64,000 nucleotides of DNA from Pyricularia pennisetigena (GCF_004337985.1 NC_043741.1:5295445-5359444), one strand, 5' to 3'. Numbered from the stretch's first letter, positions 36,601 to 47,871 are shown. Numbers and translations: made by a program. Notes: generated by a model from the letters alone, not told the origin.

Positions 36601-38300
36601 TAAAACCGAAATTTTACCGTCGTTAAATAAATTTTCGAAACCTTTTAATTTTGCGGGTAACGTCGCCGGGGGCCTTGCGTCGTTTTTATTTACCGCCGTT
36701 AAAATTAAAACCCGGGTTATATTTCGTAACGAAATAAAGGCGAATTCCATTTATTCGTTCGTATTTTTTTTTATTTTTCGGGCCGCGGCCAGGAATACGT
36801 TGTTTATAATTACCGTGGGTTTCCCGTTTTTCGGACGTAAGGATAATTCCTGCACGAATAACCCTTTAACGGACCTTATTTTCAATTTTCCCTGGTTTGG
36901 GTTAAATACCATTTTCCGGTGGGTTATCCAAAGGAATCCCAGGAATAGGTTTTGCGTTAATTCCGGAATTATATAAAAAAATATCGGTGTGGACCAACCG
37001 TCGATATTTACGTCGCAATTACCTATTTCCCGTATATTAATTCGTATTTATCCCATTACCGTATTTAACCGGCGGATTTATAGTAAAAAAATTTTTATTA
37101 TTCCCAATTTTTCGGTATAATTTTTATTTATAACCGCGTAATATTCGCATTTTAAATTTATTTATATAATAATAAATTTCGTTAAATTAATTAAAACCGG
37201 GATAAAAAATGGTCGTTTATTTATTATAATTTGTATTTTTTTTAACTGTTTTTTCCGATTTATATTTATTAACGTATTATAGGGTGGTCCGGGCCCGTCG
37301 CGTCGATTTTCCCCTGGGTTAAAATTATAACCCAAAATTAATTTTTTCCTTTTTCGGGGTTATTTAACGTCGGACGTATAACCGGTGCGAATTGGTAATT
37401 TTGGGTGTAATAGGAGGCGGACCCGCAACGGAAATAGGCCCCCGTTTTACAACGTCGTTGGAATTTTTAAACGGATATTTATAAAGTTTTATTTTTCCTT
37501 TTATTTTTATCCAATCGGCGTTTTTTTCGTTTTTTATTAACGTTATAACGGTTTCGGTTAACTTTTATCGTTAATACGCCCGTTATTATTATATTTTTTA
37601 AACTTGTTTATAAGGAATTTGGGAGGGGGGCGTTCCGTTTTTAACCGAAACGTTTATCCAAATTAATAATTTTTAAATTTTGGATAATATAGCGGTATAT
37701 AACGATAAATCCGTGGTAGGAGTCGGAAACGATACCCCTTTTTACCGACGCCTTTTTTATCCGGTTAACGACCCGGAAACGCAAATAATTGGCCCGTATT
37801 TCGTTTAATTATTCGAAACCCCCGGCCGCAGTAAAAAAACGTTCGAATTTGGTGAGGAAATATGCGAACGATTCGCCGTATCGTATTCGGAATACCTCCA
37901 ATTCGGCGAAGGTTTGGGTTTTTTTATAAAAATCGTCGTACGTACGTCCCAAATATTCGATAAAATCCTCGTAATTATATTCCTTTCCCGTACCTTTTAT
38001 TTCGTAAAAAAAACGGACGATATTTTATATTATAATAGTAAAATTAAATTATACGTATTCGAATTAATCGCGTTAATTTCCGATAAATTCCGCGTCGCGT
38101 ATTAATTTATACGAAATAATTTATTTTTAAACTGTAAACGCAACCGGTGCGCCGTCGTATAATGGGGGGTTACGTAAAAGTTTTTTTTTAGGGCGTTGTT
38201 TTTGCGCGATCGCGTTTGCGTTTAAAAAATATAATTGCATTTAAACGATGCGTTTTTCTAATATCGCGATATTCGCGACCAGGTTTTGGTAAAAATCGTA
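33640..38300 (-). pseudogene. Gypsy copy 2 gag-pol-chromodomain remnant
   Basis: Same order as copy 1. The chromodomain segment at 33,699-33,977 has KILVKWKKYDK. Integrase spans about 34,250-35,150, and the RNase H connection at 35,563-35,835 ([17 protein letters not shown] and WSDETETKIKTDYSGA) carries the first catalytic Asp region. RT lies around 35,860-36,400, and the RT entry LPPHKGELDHYI at 36,559-36,620. Gag occupies roughly 37,400-38,150. Frames are interrupted by RIP-type stops. Confidence 0.87.
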
Positions 38301-38365
38301 AATTTCCTTTCCCGCGCCTAGTTTTGGGTTGGCCATTATTATATTTAAATTTAAACGTTAATAAA

Positions 38366-38553
38366 TATTATAGGGTAAATTAACGGTTTTAAGACCGTTA
38401 AATATCCTTATTGGTATTATTATTAACGCTGGGGGAAAAGGGAGGAAAAGGTGCATGTCCGGGTCGTGGTAATATCCTTCCCTTTATATATTATCCCTAA
38501 CCCGCTTTTGTATCTTATTACGTAATACGTGCCTTAGGCACGAATCCATAACA
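38366..38553 (-). repeat. Gypsy LTR (middle LTR of the array)
   Basis: 188 bp ending CCATAACA at 38,553, then directly GTTTCCCATATTTG, which is internal RNase H sequence equivalent to 35,456. This junction is non-homologous and lacks a target duplication. Confidence 0.9.
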
Positions 38554-41400
38554 GTTTCCCATATTTGTAAACAATGGATAACCGCAAACAATTTTTTATC
38601 GTAAATAATATAATTGCGTTAAACCGTCGTTAATTTAACGGAATGGAATATTACCGGTTTTTATAACCCGTTTTTCCCTTTTTATATTAATACCCCCCCG
38701 ATAATTACGCCGGAATAATCCGTTTTTATTTTCGTTTCCGTTTCGTCGTTTTATTGGGTTAATATTGGCGTTTATAAAAATATTTGTTTAAATGCTTTAA
38801 AAATAACGTTTTCCTCCGGTATCCATTTAAACGGTATTTTTTTTAGTAAATCGAAATAAGGGCGTCGTTAAACCCGAATATCCGTTTATAAAATCCCGGT
38901 AAAAATTTGCAAATTTTAAAAAACCGCGCAGTTTTCGTAATTTCGTCGGGATTTCCTATTCCCGGATCGCGCGTAATTTTTCCGGATTAATTTCCACGTT
39001 TATATTAACGTATATAATAAACCCCAAATATTTAACGGAAATAATTGCGAACGCGTTTTTATCGAAATTTAAATTTAAACCCGCTTTTTTTAATTTTCCC
39101 AAAATATGGGTAATTTTCCGCCAATAATCCGTTTTAAAACCGGACGTATATATTAAAATATCGTCCAAATATATTAATATATAATCGTCCAATATATTCC
39201 CGAAAACGCCGTTAATATATCGTTGGAATATAACCGGGGCGCCCGCTAATCCGAATAAATATACCAACCATTCGAATAATCCGAATTTTATGCGAAAAAT
39301 TGTCAAATATTTATCCTTTTCGGTTATACGTAATTTATAAAAAATTGCGCGTACGTTTATTTTAATAAACTATTTTGTTCCGGATAAGGAACGGAGTATT
39401 TTTTTAATTAATAATAAAAAATACCGGTCCTATATTATAATAGCGTTTAATATTTTATAATCGATATATAAACGCTATTTTCCAAAAGTTTTCCGGATTA
39501 TTAGGACCGGGGTTACGGTTAACGACGCGTTTATTCGAATCCATTTTTTATCCATTATATCGATTATTTATCGCCGTAATTCCAATAATTAATTGCGCGG
39601 TATATAATATAAACGGCCCTATAATAACGGCGGGGATTTACCGTCGTTATCCTTTTAAATCCGGATATAATAATCCAATTCGCCTTTATACGGGGGTAAA
39701 ACCGAAATTTTACCGTTATTAAATAAATTTTCGAAACCTTTTAATTTTGCGGGTAACGTCGCCGGGGGCCTTATATCGTTTTTATTTACCGCCGTTAAAA
39801 TTAAAACCCGGGTTATATTTCGTAATAAAATAAAAACGAATTTTATTTGTTCGTTCGTATTTTTTTTTGTTTTTCGGGCCGCGGTTAGGAATATATTACC
39901 TATAAATACCGTGGATTTCCCGTTTTTCGGACGCAAAAACAATTCCTATATAAATAATTTTTTAACGGATTTTATTTTTAATTTTCCCTAATTTAAATTA
40001 AATACCATTTTCCGGTGGGTTATCCAAAAAAATCCCAGGAATAAATCCTGCGTTAATTCCGGAATTATATAAAAGGATATTAGCGCGGATTAACCGTCGA
40101 TATTTACGTCGCAATTACCTATTTCCCGTATATTGGTTCGTATTCGTCCCGTTACCGTATTTAACCGGCGGATTTATAGTAAAAAAACTTTTATTATTCC
40201 CAATTTTTCGGTATAATTTTTATTTATAACCGCGTAATATTCGCACCCTAAATCCATTTATATAATAATAAATTTCGTTAAATTAATTAAAACCGGGATA
40301 AAAAATAATCGCCCATTTATTATAATTTATATTTTTTTTAATTATTTTTTCCAATTTATATTTATTGGCGTATTATAGGGTAATCCGGGCCCGTCGCGTC
40401 GGTTTTTTTTTAAATTAAAACTATAACCCAAAATTAATTTTTTCCTTTTTCGGGGTTGTTTAACGTCGGACGTATAACCGGTATAAATTGGTAATTTTGG
40501 GCGTAATGGGAAACGGACCCGCAACGGAAATAGGCCCCCGTTTTACGGCGTCGTTAAAATTTTTAAACGGATATTTATAAGATTTTATTTTTCCTTTTAT
40601 TTCCATCCAATCGGTATTTTTTTCGCTTTTTACCAACGTTATAACGGTTTCGGTTAATTTTTATCGCTAATACGCCCGTTATTATTATATTTTTTAAATT
40701 TATTTATAAAGAATTTGGGAGGGGGGTATTCCGTTTTTGGCCGAAACGTTTATCCAAATCGATAATTTTTAAATTTTGGGTAATATAGCGGTATATAACG
40801 ATAAATCCGTGGTAAAAATCGGAAACGATATTTTTTCCTATTAACGCCTTTTTTATCCGGTTAACGACCCGGAAACGCAAATAATTGGCCCGTATTTCGT
40901 TTAATTATTCGAAACCCCCGGCCATAATAAAAAGGCGTTCGAATTTAATAAAAAAATGTACGAACGATTCGCCGTGTCGCATTCGGAATACCTCCGATTC
41001 GGCGAAGGTTTGGGTTTTTTTATAAAAGTCGTTATATATATATTCCAAATATTCGATAAAATTTTCGTGGTTATATTTTTTTCCCGTACCTTTTATTTCG
41101 TAAAAAAAACGGACGATATTCTATATTATAATAATAAAATTAAATTATATATATTCGAATTAATCGCGCTAATTCCCGATAAATTCCGCGTCGCGTATTA
41201 ATTTGTACGAAATAATTTATTTCCAAATTGTAAACGTAACCGGTATACCGTCGTATAATGGGGGGTTACGTAAAAGTTTTTTTTTGGGGCGTTGTTTTTA
41301 CGCGGTCGCGCCTGCGTTTAAAAAATATAATTGCATTTAAACAATACGTTTTTCCAATATTATAATATTCGCGATTAAATTTTGGTAAAAATCGTAAATT
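38554..41400 (-). pseudogene. 3'-truncated gypsy gag-RT-RNase H copy
   Basis: Contains gag (about 40,500-41,250), protease and RT. It holds the longest intact RT stretch of the window, 38,956-39,306, with FGLFEWLVYLFGLAGAPVIF and the catalytic YLDDILIYT box intact. It stops in the RNase H region at 38,554, so integrase, chromodomain and the accessory tail are absent. Confidence 0.88.
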
Positions 41401-41461
41401 TCCCCTCCCGCGCCTGGTTTTGGGTTAGCTATTATCGTATTTAAATTTAAACGTTAATAAA

Positions 41462-41649
41462 TATTATAAAATAAGCCAACGGCTTTAAAACCGTTAAATA
41501 TTTTTGTTAGTATTATTATTAACGTTGGGGGAAAAGGGAGGAAAAAATGCATATCCGGGTCGTGGTAGTGTCCTTCCCCTTATATATTGTCCCTAACCCG
41601 CTCTTATATCTTATTACGTAATACGTGCCTTAGGCACGAATCCATAACA
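41462..41649 (-). repeat. Gypsy LTR (5' LTR of the array)
   Basis: 188 bp, ending CCATAACA, followed by the TTTTG duplication and then the right part of the 9-bp-TSD element. Confidence 0.9.
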
Positions 41650-41654
41650 TTTTG

Positions 41655-42408
41655 CTTTATTTAATTTAATAAAATTTATAAAAAAAAGTAAAATAAAATT
41701 CTTTAATAAATTGATAAAACCATGCCTAAATCATACTTTCTTTTAATTTTACCAACATTTGCGTAAATTATTCAGGTTTTTAACAAAATGTTAGCTAATA
41801 TACAAATATTAATAATACTTTTATTTAAATCGATAATTGCATACATTTTGCAATATTAGGTTTATTAAGCTATAAATACTGTAACTAACATTAAAATTAA
41901 TATTATATACCATTATTCAAAATAAAAATTAAATATAATGAAAAATTACACATTTTACTTAATATTTTAATATTTTTCCATATACAGTAACTATTAAAAC
42001 GCGGCCGGCATTCAAATGATTAACAAACCCCAATTAATTTAACGCAAATTACTATATATTTTTATAATTTTTATTTGTTTTTTTATTCGAATATTTAATT
42101 ATATATTATAATTACACCATTTTCTTTTGCTATTATAATGCGAATATATTATATATACCCGCTATAAACGGTAAAATATTACAAATTATCCTTATAACAA
42201 TAAAATAATTATCAGCGATATCGCAATATTAGGTATATTATTAATAATACCGTTATAAACGGCGAAATGCGACAAAATGTCCTCAAACTAGAACGAGCGC
42301 GATCTTTTCGGCCAATATAATTGGTCGAAAAACCATGTGGCTGAAAGGTACATGGAGCGCTCGGTCCCCACTGCGAAGCAGGGGGGTCTAGTCTGAGCAC
42401 TGAGACTA
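41655..42408 (+). mobile_element. 9-bp-TSD TIR element, copy 3, right part
   Basis: Continues the element broken at 30,763 (CTTTATTTAATT, as in copy 1 near 2,250) and ends AGCACTGAGACTA at 42,408. It is followed by the matching 9-bp duplication AAAAATTGT (42,409-42,417). It forms the edge of the A/T-rich block. Confidence 0.92.
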
Positions 42409-42487
42409 AAAAATTGTATGGGTTTAGCAAAAGGAAAACGTTAACGAAACGGCGAGCGCAGGTTTGGCGGAAATAAAAGGGAACGAA

Positions 42488-42529
42488 GGCGTCCGTTTTT
42501 GGACGCCCCAGCTTCCGTTTTTGGACGCC
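42488..42529. other. Perfect 7-bp-arm hairpin and repeated half-site
   Basis: GGCGTCC-GTTTTT-GGACGCC (42,488-42,507) is a perfect hairpin. CCGTTTTTGGACGCC is repeated at 42,515-42,529. It lies between the transposon edge and the 5S relic. Function unknown. Confidence 0.7.
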
Positions 42530-42564
42530 TGGGATCCCAAAATCAATCACTTTTCTCCTCGTAC

Positions 42565-42630
42565 CGATTTAGTAAGGGCCGAACTAGTATTTAGGTGGGT
42601 GACCACTGGGGAATCCTCGGTATTGTATGT
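42565..42630 (+). rRNA. 5S rRNA 3'-half relic
   Basis: The stretch from AGTAAGGGCC through TTAGGTGGGTGACCACTGGG and GAATCCTCGGTATTGTATG resembles the 3' half of filamentous-fungal 5S rRNA, which ends in a loop E/helix IV region of this form followed by T-rich sequence. TTTTG and T-runs follow at 42,631. The 5' half with the start and part of the internal promoter is not recognisable upstream, so this is a truncated, probably non-functional copy. Dispersed single 5S genes and relics are normal in Pezizomycotina. Confidence 0.72.
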
Positions 42631-44781
42631 TTTGTTTTTTCACTTTTTTTCTTTTTTTACAGAAAAACGACAAAGCAGCCAAAAACATACATATGAAAAA
42701 AATGAAATAGCGACAATAGCTCTATTCCCTGTCGCCCTCTCTGAGCGGGGCAGCCGGCCTCGGTATTTTTACGTTTTTACGGGCCTTCGCCCCGATGCGC
42801 TGCTGCGCTCTCCTGGTGTTGCGAGCTCTGCGGTTTTTGTTGCTGCTCCTGCTGCTGCGGCTGTTTGCGGCGCTCGCCTTTACCATATTTAACTGTTGGT
42901 ACTATATTAATATAAACAGATGCAGGAATTATTCACCGCGGCTGTCCACGTAAGCGCTGTAAAGCGCGCAAAGTTTTCGATGGAGATTTGTTTACTATCC
43001 ATTACATTATGTATAAAATTAGGTTTGTTTAGATTATTTCTTTTGGACGGAAAGAGTCATGTAGCTAAATTTACTTTTCTGGTTGTTCCTGCTGCTGCTG
43101 CTACCACTGCCGGTATCGGCAAGAGTGGCTGTTGTTCAAAGTCAGCGAAGACAAGCCAGGAATCAAGGTTAGTGGAATTCTTTTCGTTGTTGTATCAAAT
43201 GGTTGCGCGGCACGAAAACACCTGGGGGTTCCTCGACCTACCTCGACAAACAAGGAAGGTACATACCTTGTGTAGATGAGTAGGCATGTACCTGATTATC
43301 ACTTGTATATCGCTCCTTCCCATCGCGCCAAACTACGTAGTTGATAATGCATCCTACCACTCAGCAGATTAGGGTTCCAGGCAGACACATGTGGTACGTA
43401 TGTTAATGATCGAAATTTTGTTATTGGAGACAATGGGAGGAATGAACATCTCCATCCCTTTTGGAGTGAAGGTCTCCATTTTTATGGTGGTGTTAGTGGG
43501 AAATGTTGTTTGGTAGCTACCCAGAGTACTTATACACATATTAGCTAGAAAAGAAATAATGTTGAGGCTGGTTTTTAAGTGCGAGCATTGCGAAGACCTG
43601 TAGGGACTTTTCTAACACTACACTGCGTTGAGTTCGCTGCTAAGTTGACGCCCCAAAGATTCAGGACATCATGAAGGCAATTCACTTTTGGTGTCTGGCG
43701 TTGCTTGATTGCTTACACTTATGCTGCTGCAGTTCTTTTGTAACTGGAGGAATAGAAAACAAGCTGCACAGGAGATATAAGTTTTGAAGAATGTTTCCCA
43801 TTTCCCTCCTTCGACCCCATCACAAATTTCGATGTTTTGTGGGTGACGCGGAGGTGAAGAGTGATGCTATTCAGGTAGGTTTCAATGGTAGGAGAACGCA
43901 AGTAAGAAATGCTGGGGACTAGGGCGCCGGAACGATACAGCTCTGCGGCCGGTACAGGCCATCTGAGATATTGTTTCAGGCCAGTTGAACACGCACCAAC
44001 ACATATGAACTGGCCTCTATGGAGATGATTTGCTTTTATGCATGCGGAGGCAAGCAATAAAACTGCCTACACCTTTGACAAGCCTCTGTGTAAAATCCGG
44101 GTGCCGATTAGGGGGATCACCTGGTCCGATAATGGTCAAGACGGTAAAGACCAAAGCTTTTGTTGATAATGGACGAAGCTGGCATACGTGCTTTCCTCGG
44201 TTGGGGTCCCTGGATCTTGGGAGATCTGTGGGGAAGATTAGATCCAAAGCTGCTGCATGCGTTAGCGCAAGACCCACGTGGGTCCGCGCCATGGATAATG
44301 CGAGCGCGAACTTCATCAGTGTGCGTCAATAGCGATTCGAGCATGTCTCGCGCAACAAAATTGACAAAGAAGTAGAACACGAGTAAGATATCCGCGAGGG
44401 CCCATACACACTACCACACCACTAATTTACAGTATGGCGTCCCTGCGAAATTGGCGCATTCAGGCAGTTTTGGCTGCTCCTGATTGGTAGCGACGAACCT
44501 TTAGGCCTAGAAGTGAAGAAGCAGTTGCCCTGGCTTGTATGAATGGATGGCAAGTACGCGCGATACGTGCGCTACTTGGGGTATGTCACAAACTTTTCAA
44601 GCTAACGACCCTAGAATGGCGGTCTCTTATGGCCCCATATGCGGGCCCAGTCTCGGCGTTAAGCTGAGATCCATAAAGACCCGCCCCCAACATGAAAAAA
44701 GCTCAACTTAAGCGCGTCAGCGAGCAATCAGCCCTGAGCGATATAAGCCATGTTTTGGGACTATGTTTCAACAATTCAGAC
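42631..44781. other. Intergenic region, no supported gene
   Basis: Balanced base composition with several 60-140-codon open frames on both strands, mutually overlapping and without domains, signal peptides or plausible splice structure. CTG/GCT-rich patches occur near 42,840 and 43,090. I see nothing that can be called a gene. Confidence 0.5.
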
Positions 44782-44881
44782 GGCCCAATGGTCTAGTAGC
44801 ATGATTCATCCTTCGGGCTTAACAACCCATCTCTTCAAACGAGGTTGGATGAGGTCCCGGGTTCAATTCCCGGTTGGGCCC
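44782..44881 (+). tRNA. tRNA-Pro (anticodon CGG), with 28-nt intron
   Basis: Acceptor GGCCCAA pairs with TTGGGCC (44,874-44,880). The D-arm is GGTCTAGTAGCATGAT, the anticodon stem CATCC/GGATG and the loop TTCGGG-T, with U33 then CGG. The T-arm is CCGGGTTCAATTCCCGG. The intron CTTAAC...GAGGT (28 nt) follows position 37 as in eukaryotic nuclear tRNAs, leaving a 72-nt mature body. A T-run terminator follows at 44,889-44,896. It decodes CCG proline codons. Confidence 0.93.
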
Positions 44882-44888
44882 TCCAATT

Positions 44889-44896
44889 CTTTTTTT
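44889..44896 (+). terminator. Pol III T-run terminator after tRNA-Pro 1
   Basis: A run of T residues a few bases after the tRNA 3' end, the normal RNA polymerase III stop signal. Confidence 0.8.
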
Positions 44897-45444
44897 TGGA
44901 GACGGTTAAATCATTAAATCGTCATTATTAGCGATCGATTCTCTGCTGCGTCAACAATCACTCACCCTTTTACAAAAAAAGGGCAGTCTACATACATCAC
45001 CGGTGGACAGGGTGTGGAAGAGTGCAATAATGTTTGCTGGTAGAAAACTTGTTTTTATTTGGCGACCCGAGGTTAACTTTTTAATGTTATATACAGAACA
45101 GGCTAGCATACTAGTTTTCATTTTTTCTCGGTCGGAATAAATCTTTCGTGTCTACTCTATCGACGTATGGCGATACCTGGCTGCTGTGTTGGTAGGGAAT
45201 GACTGCGGAGTTCACATGATGACAGTGCTGATGACCAGAGCCCGTCTATGGAGCCTTGTCAGCGCACCTCGCATCTTTTTTTCCCACAAGGGTCACAGTA
45301 GGTAGCCCCACATTGGTCCACCCATATCCACATAAGCTCACACAACACGTTGTCTCCCTAAATTTCGAGTTTTATGGTCTCCCACGAAGATCCACCGTTG
45401 CGGCTCATGATGCCCTCGTTTCGCCCCCCATTTCAACATCCACC
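44890..45444. other. Spacer between the two tRNA genes
   Basis: No coding region is supported. Short frames at 45,256-45,580 run into the second tRNA and are discounted. Confidence 0.5.
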
Positions 45445-45543
45445 GGCCCAATGGTCTAGTCGTATGATTGTCGCTTCGGGATTACCTCCCATCTCCGAGA
45501 ACGAGGTTGTGACAGGTCCCGGGTTCAAATCCCGGTTGGGCCC
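45445..45543 (+). tRNA. tRNA-Pro (anticodon CGG), with 27-nt intron
   Basis: Same architecture as the copy at 44,782: acceptor GGCCCAA/TTGGGCC, anticodon stem GTCGC/GTGAC with one G-U pair, loop TTCGGG-T, T-arm CCGGGTTCAAATCCCGG. The intron ATTACC...GAGGT is 27 nt. The two introns share the 3' part (ACGAGGT) but differ in the 5' half, and both leave a 72-nt body. It is probably an old local duplication. The downstream T-content (CCCTTTCCC) is weaker than in copy 1. Confidence 0.92.
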
Positions 45544-46152
45544 TTTCCCTTCAATCCATTGTTGTTGTGAACCATATTAAGTGGTATGATCAGCATTTTT
45601 TGTATTTTTTGACACGTAAACCCTCTCCCTCATGCATCGGTATCGGCTGGTGAGCATGACTTGTTGATCTTTTGTTCAAAGGACTGTCGCTGGACTCTAC
45701 CGTCAGGCGGAGGTAGGGGTCCTAGAGCTACGGCCATACCGTCCTATCTAGACCCAGCTGCGCATGGCGAATAAACAGCCTTTAACTAGCCAGGATAGGA
45801 CTGAGACTAACACCCGTTGCTACAGTATGTAAGTGGTCTTCGTAGTAACTCAAAAACAAGCAAACTCCAGTCACTTTTTCGAAGGCCCCCTAAAGGCCTA
45901 TTCGGTCATGTGACACTATTTGATGACAGGCAGACATACGTACATCAAATATTTTTAGCCCTTCTGATTAAACGATACCATCCTCTCACATGGGATGAAC
46001 ACGCCGAAATTGGTGCTAATTGACTAATGTCGTTTATCTATGTGCCGACCACATGTCCCTTTCGCCCTCCTTCGCCGACATCAGCGAATCCCCATACTGC
46101 ACCCAACCATTCCAACGACAAGCGCGAAGAGATGTTTGCAAATCCCCAGAGG

Positions 46153-46184
<32 letters not shown>

Positions 46185-46770
46185 TTATTGAACACTAATA
46201 GGTGCAAACTAATGAGGGGATACATTGTATAGTGAGTACTATGTGGGGCGCCCCAAGCAAAGTATACGTTATGTTGGTTGCCTGGCCGTATGGCTCCAAT
46301 AGATTTCTCACAATAGTGGCTAACCGAAATAAAGGTAAACCACACAAATTACCATAATACATCCGACATGATGGTAGTATGTACGAGATATTTGAACAAT
46401 GAACTTGCGATTTTGAAGAGACGCAGGCAAAAAGCCAAGTGAGAAGAGAGGTATTAGAACAGTAGCCAAATAACATGAGGTGGGCAAGTGGCTGGTGAAT
46501 ATTAACTGCATCATTACCTATTCATGCATCAACACTGCATGCATGATAATGAGCACCATGGCAATGGTCACTATAGAGACAGATAAACTTTCCATTGCTA
46601 GGCCACAAAATAATAATGCCCTTGTGGCATGTATGCCAAAAATTCGTTTCCCCTATTTTCTCTATTTTCCGTCTTCTCTCTCGATCCCTCAAAAGCACTC
46701 ATGACATACAAATCATTCAAGCCCATCTATCCAAACAAGGTATTCATCGAGATCCCCGAAAGCAGCCATC
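45544..46770. other. Intergenic region with 32-base poly-T tract
   Basis: Contains an uninterrupted T run at about 46,152-46,183. Short frames that cross this tract are artefacts. The last ~150 bases are pyrimidine-rich (TTCTCTCTCGATCCC) and probably hold the promoter and 5' leader of the gene at 46,771. No TATA box is obvious. Confidence 0.5.
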
Positions 46771-47871
46771 ATGATTCCATCCACAGTCCTCAAGTCCCTG
46801 CTAGCAGCATCCTGCGTGCTCGGCCACCCAAGACTGGACAGAAATGCTCGTAGAGCAGGGGATCGTGACGTCTTCTACAGTGGCTCTCCCTCGCGCATTC
46901 ACAGCCAGGAACACCGCACCAAGCGCACCCCGATACCCACACCACCCTTCGGGCCAGAATTCAAGACCCTCGCTCCCCGGGAACCCATGCCGACCATCCT
47001 TGCCCGGGACGAGCATCAAATCATCCCCCTCCCCCTCCCCCTCCCCACAATCGGCATCCCTGGAATCCCCTGCTGCAAGCCGACCAGCACCGCGGTGGTG
47101 GTGACGACCACGACGGTGACGACCTCCAACCCGACGGGGATCGCCGCGGCGCCCTTCTCCTGTGACAAGTACGGGTACCTGATCCAGGGCACGACGCTGT
47201 ACCGCGTAGACCTCCGGGCCGGGACCATCGTGAGCCTGCGCAGCGACGTGGGCGACCGCACGCCCGTCAACGCCATGGGCTACAACGTCAAGGACAACAT
47301 GCTGTACGCGCGGCAGGCGGGCAGGAACGCGCTGATCAAGATGGACAACGCGGGCAACGCGGTCACGGTCGCCACGCTGCCGACGACCTTCGAGGCCGTG
47401 GTCGGCGACGTCGACACGGGCGGCCGCTACTGGTACGCCGTGCGCGGCGGCGGGCAGTACGCCGTGGTCGACGTCAACCCCACCTCGGCCAACTACAGCA
47501 AGCTGTGGGCGCAGGGCACGACGGCCGAGAACGGCCACGTCATCGCGGACTGGACATACGTGCCCGTGGCGGGCCAGTATTTGTGGACGATTGGCACGCA
47601 GGCGCCCGGGGGTGGGTCGTCGCTGATGCGCTTCAGCATGAACGAGCCGCGCGTCTGGGAGGTCGTCCGTAGCTACCGCGACTTGGTGGTTGATACGTTT
47701 GGCGCCCTTTACTCGGTTAACAACGGAACCATCTACGCGTCCGACAACCTAGGGGGTACCATTTATGGCTTTCCGATCTTGAACGGTGGCGGTAATTACT
47801 TTCGTGTATCGGCCGGTCCAAAGTCGAGCAGCAACGACGGTGCCCGATGCGTGATGAATATGGACGTCTAG
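46771..47871 (+). CDS. Secreted beta-propeller-like hypothetical protein (DUF6923-type)
   Basis: Single-exon frame of 366 codons. Residues 1-18 (MIPSTVLKSLLAASCVLG) look like a cleavable signal peptide. A proline-rich, basic segment follows (about 35-105), with a likely dibasic processing site (KR near 50), then a Thr/Val-rich linker. The C-terminal ~240 residues contain repeated short blades (YGYLIQGTTLYRVDL, NAMGYNVKDNMLYA, GDVDTGGRYWYAV, GALYSVNNGTIYAS), the pattern of DUF6923-like fungal extracellular proteins with a beta-propeller-like fold. Strong GC3 bias supports a real gene. No catalytic motif is seen and the role is unknown. The long minus-strand frame across it (46,801-47,538) is an antisense shadow. 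Confidence 0.85.
   Translation: MIPSTVLKSLLAASCVLGHPRLDRNARRAGDRDVFYSGSPSRIHSQEHRTKRTPIPTPPFGPEFKTLAPREPMPTILARDEHQIIPLPLPLPTIGIPGIPCCKPTSTAVVVTTTTVTTSNPTGIAAAPFSCDKYGYLIQGTTLYRVDLRAGTIVSLRSDVGDRTPVNAMGYNVKDNMLYARQAGRNALIKMDNAGNAVTVATLPTTFEAVVGDVDTGGRYWYAVRGGGQYAVVDVNPTSANYSKLWAQGTTAENGHVIADWTYVPVAGQYLWTIGTQAPGGGSSLMRFSMNEPRVWEVVRSYRDLVVDTFGALYSVNNGTIYASDNLGGTIYGFPILNGGGNYFRVSAGPKSSSNDGARCVMNMDV

Larger units (their letters stand above)
30764..41649 (-). mobile_element. Composite gypsy array: LTR-int-LTR-partial int-LTR
   Basis: Three 188-bp LTRs (30,764-30,951; 38,366-38,553; 41,462-41,649) belong to the same family as the element at 13,734. The complete unit 30,764-38,553 is followed directly by a second, 3'-truncated unit 38,554-41,649 in the same orientation. 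The whole is flanked by one perfect TTTTG duplication (30,759-30,763 and 41,650-41,654). No duplication flanks the middle LTR. The second unit corresponds base for base to 35,456-38,553 (3,096 versus 3,098 bp), so the arrangement is a tandem duplication within one insertion. Confidence 0.9.

Noticed and set aside
42464..42892. 142-codon frame over the 5S relic
   Set aside because: Runs through the hairpin, the 5S rRNA relic and T-rich sequence; no domain.
44017..44380. Four mutually overlapping ~100-codon frames
   Set aside because: Both strands are open, but no domain, signal or splice support on either.
44640..44700. Possible third tRNA upstream of the first tRNA-Pro
   Set aside because: No acceptor pairing and no B-box consensus could be found.
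46020..46345. Short frames crossing the poly-T tract
   Set aside because: Phe or Lys homopolymers produced by the T run; no other support.
46801..47538. 245-codon minus-strand frame across the 46,771 gene
   Set aside because: Arg/Ala/Gly/Val-rich composition and full overlap with a plus-strand gene that has a signal peptide and structured repeats; it is the antisense shadow of GC-rich codons.
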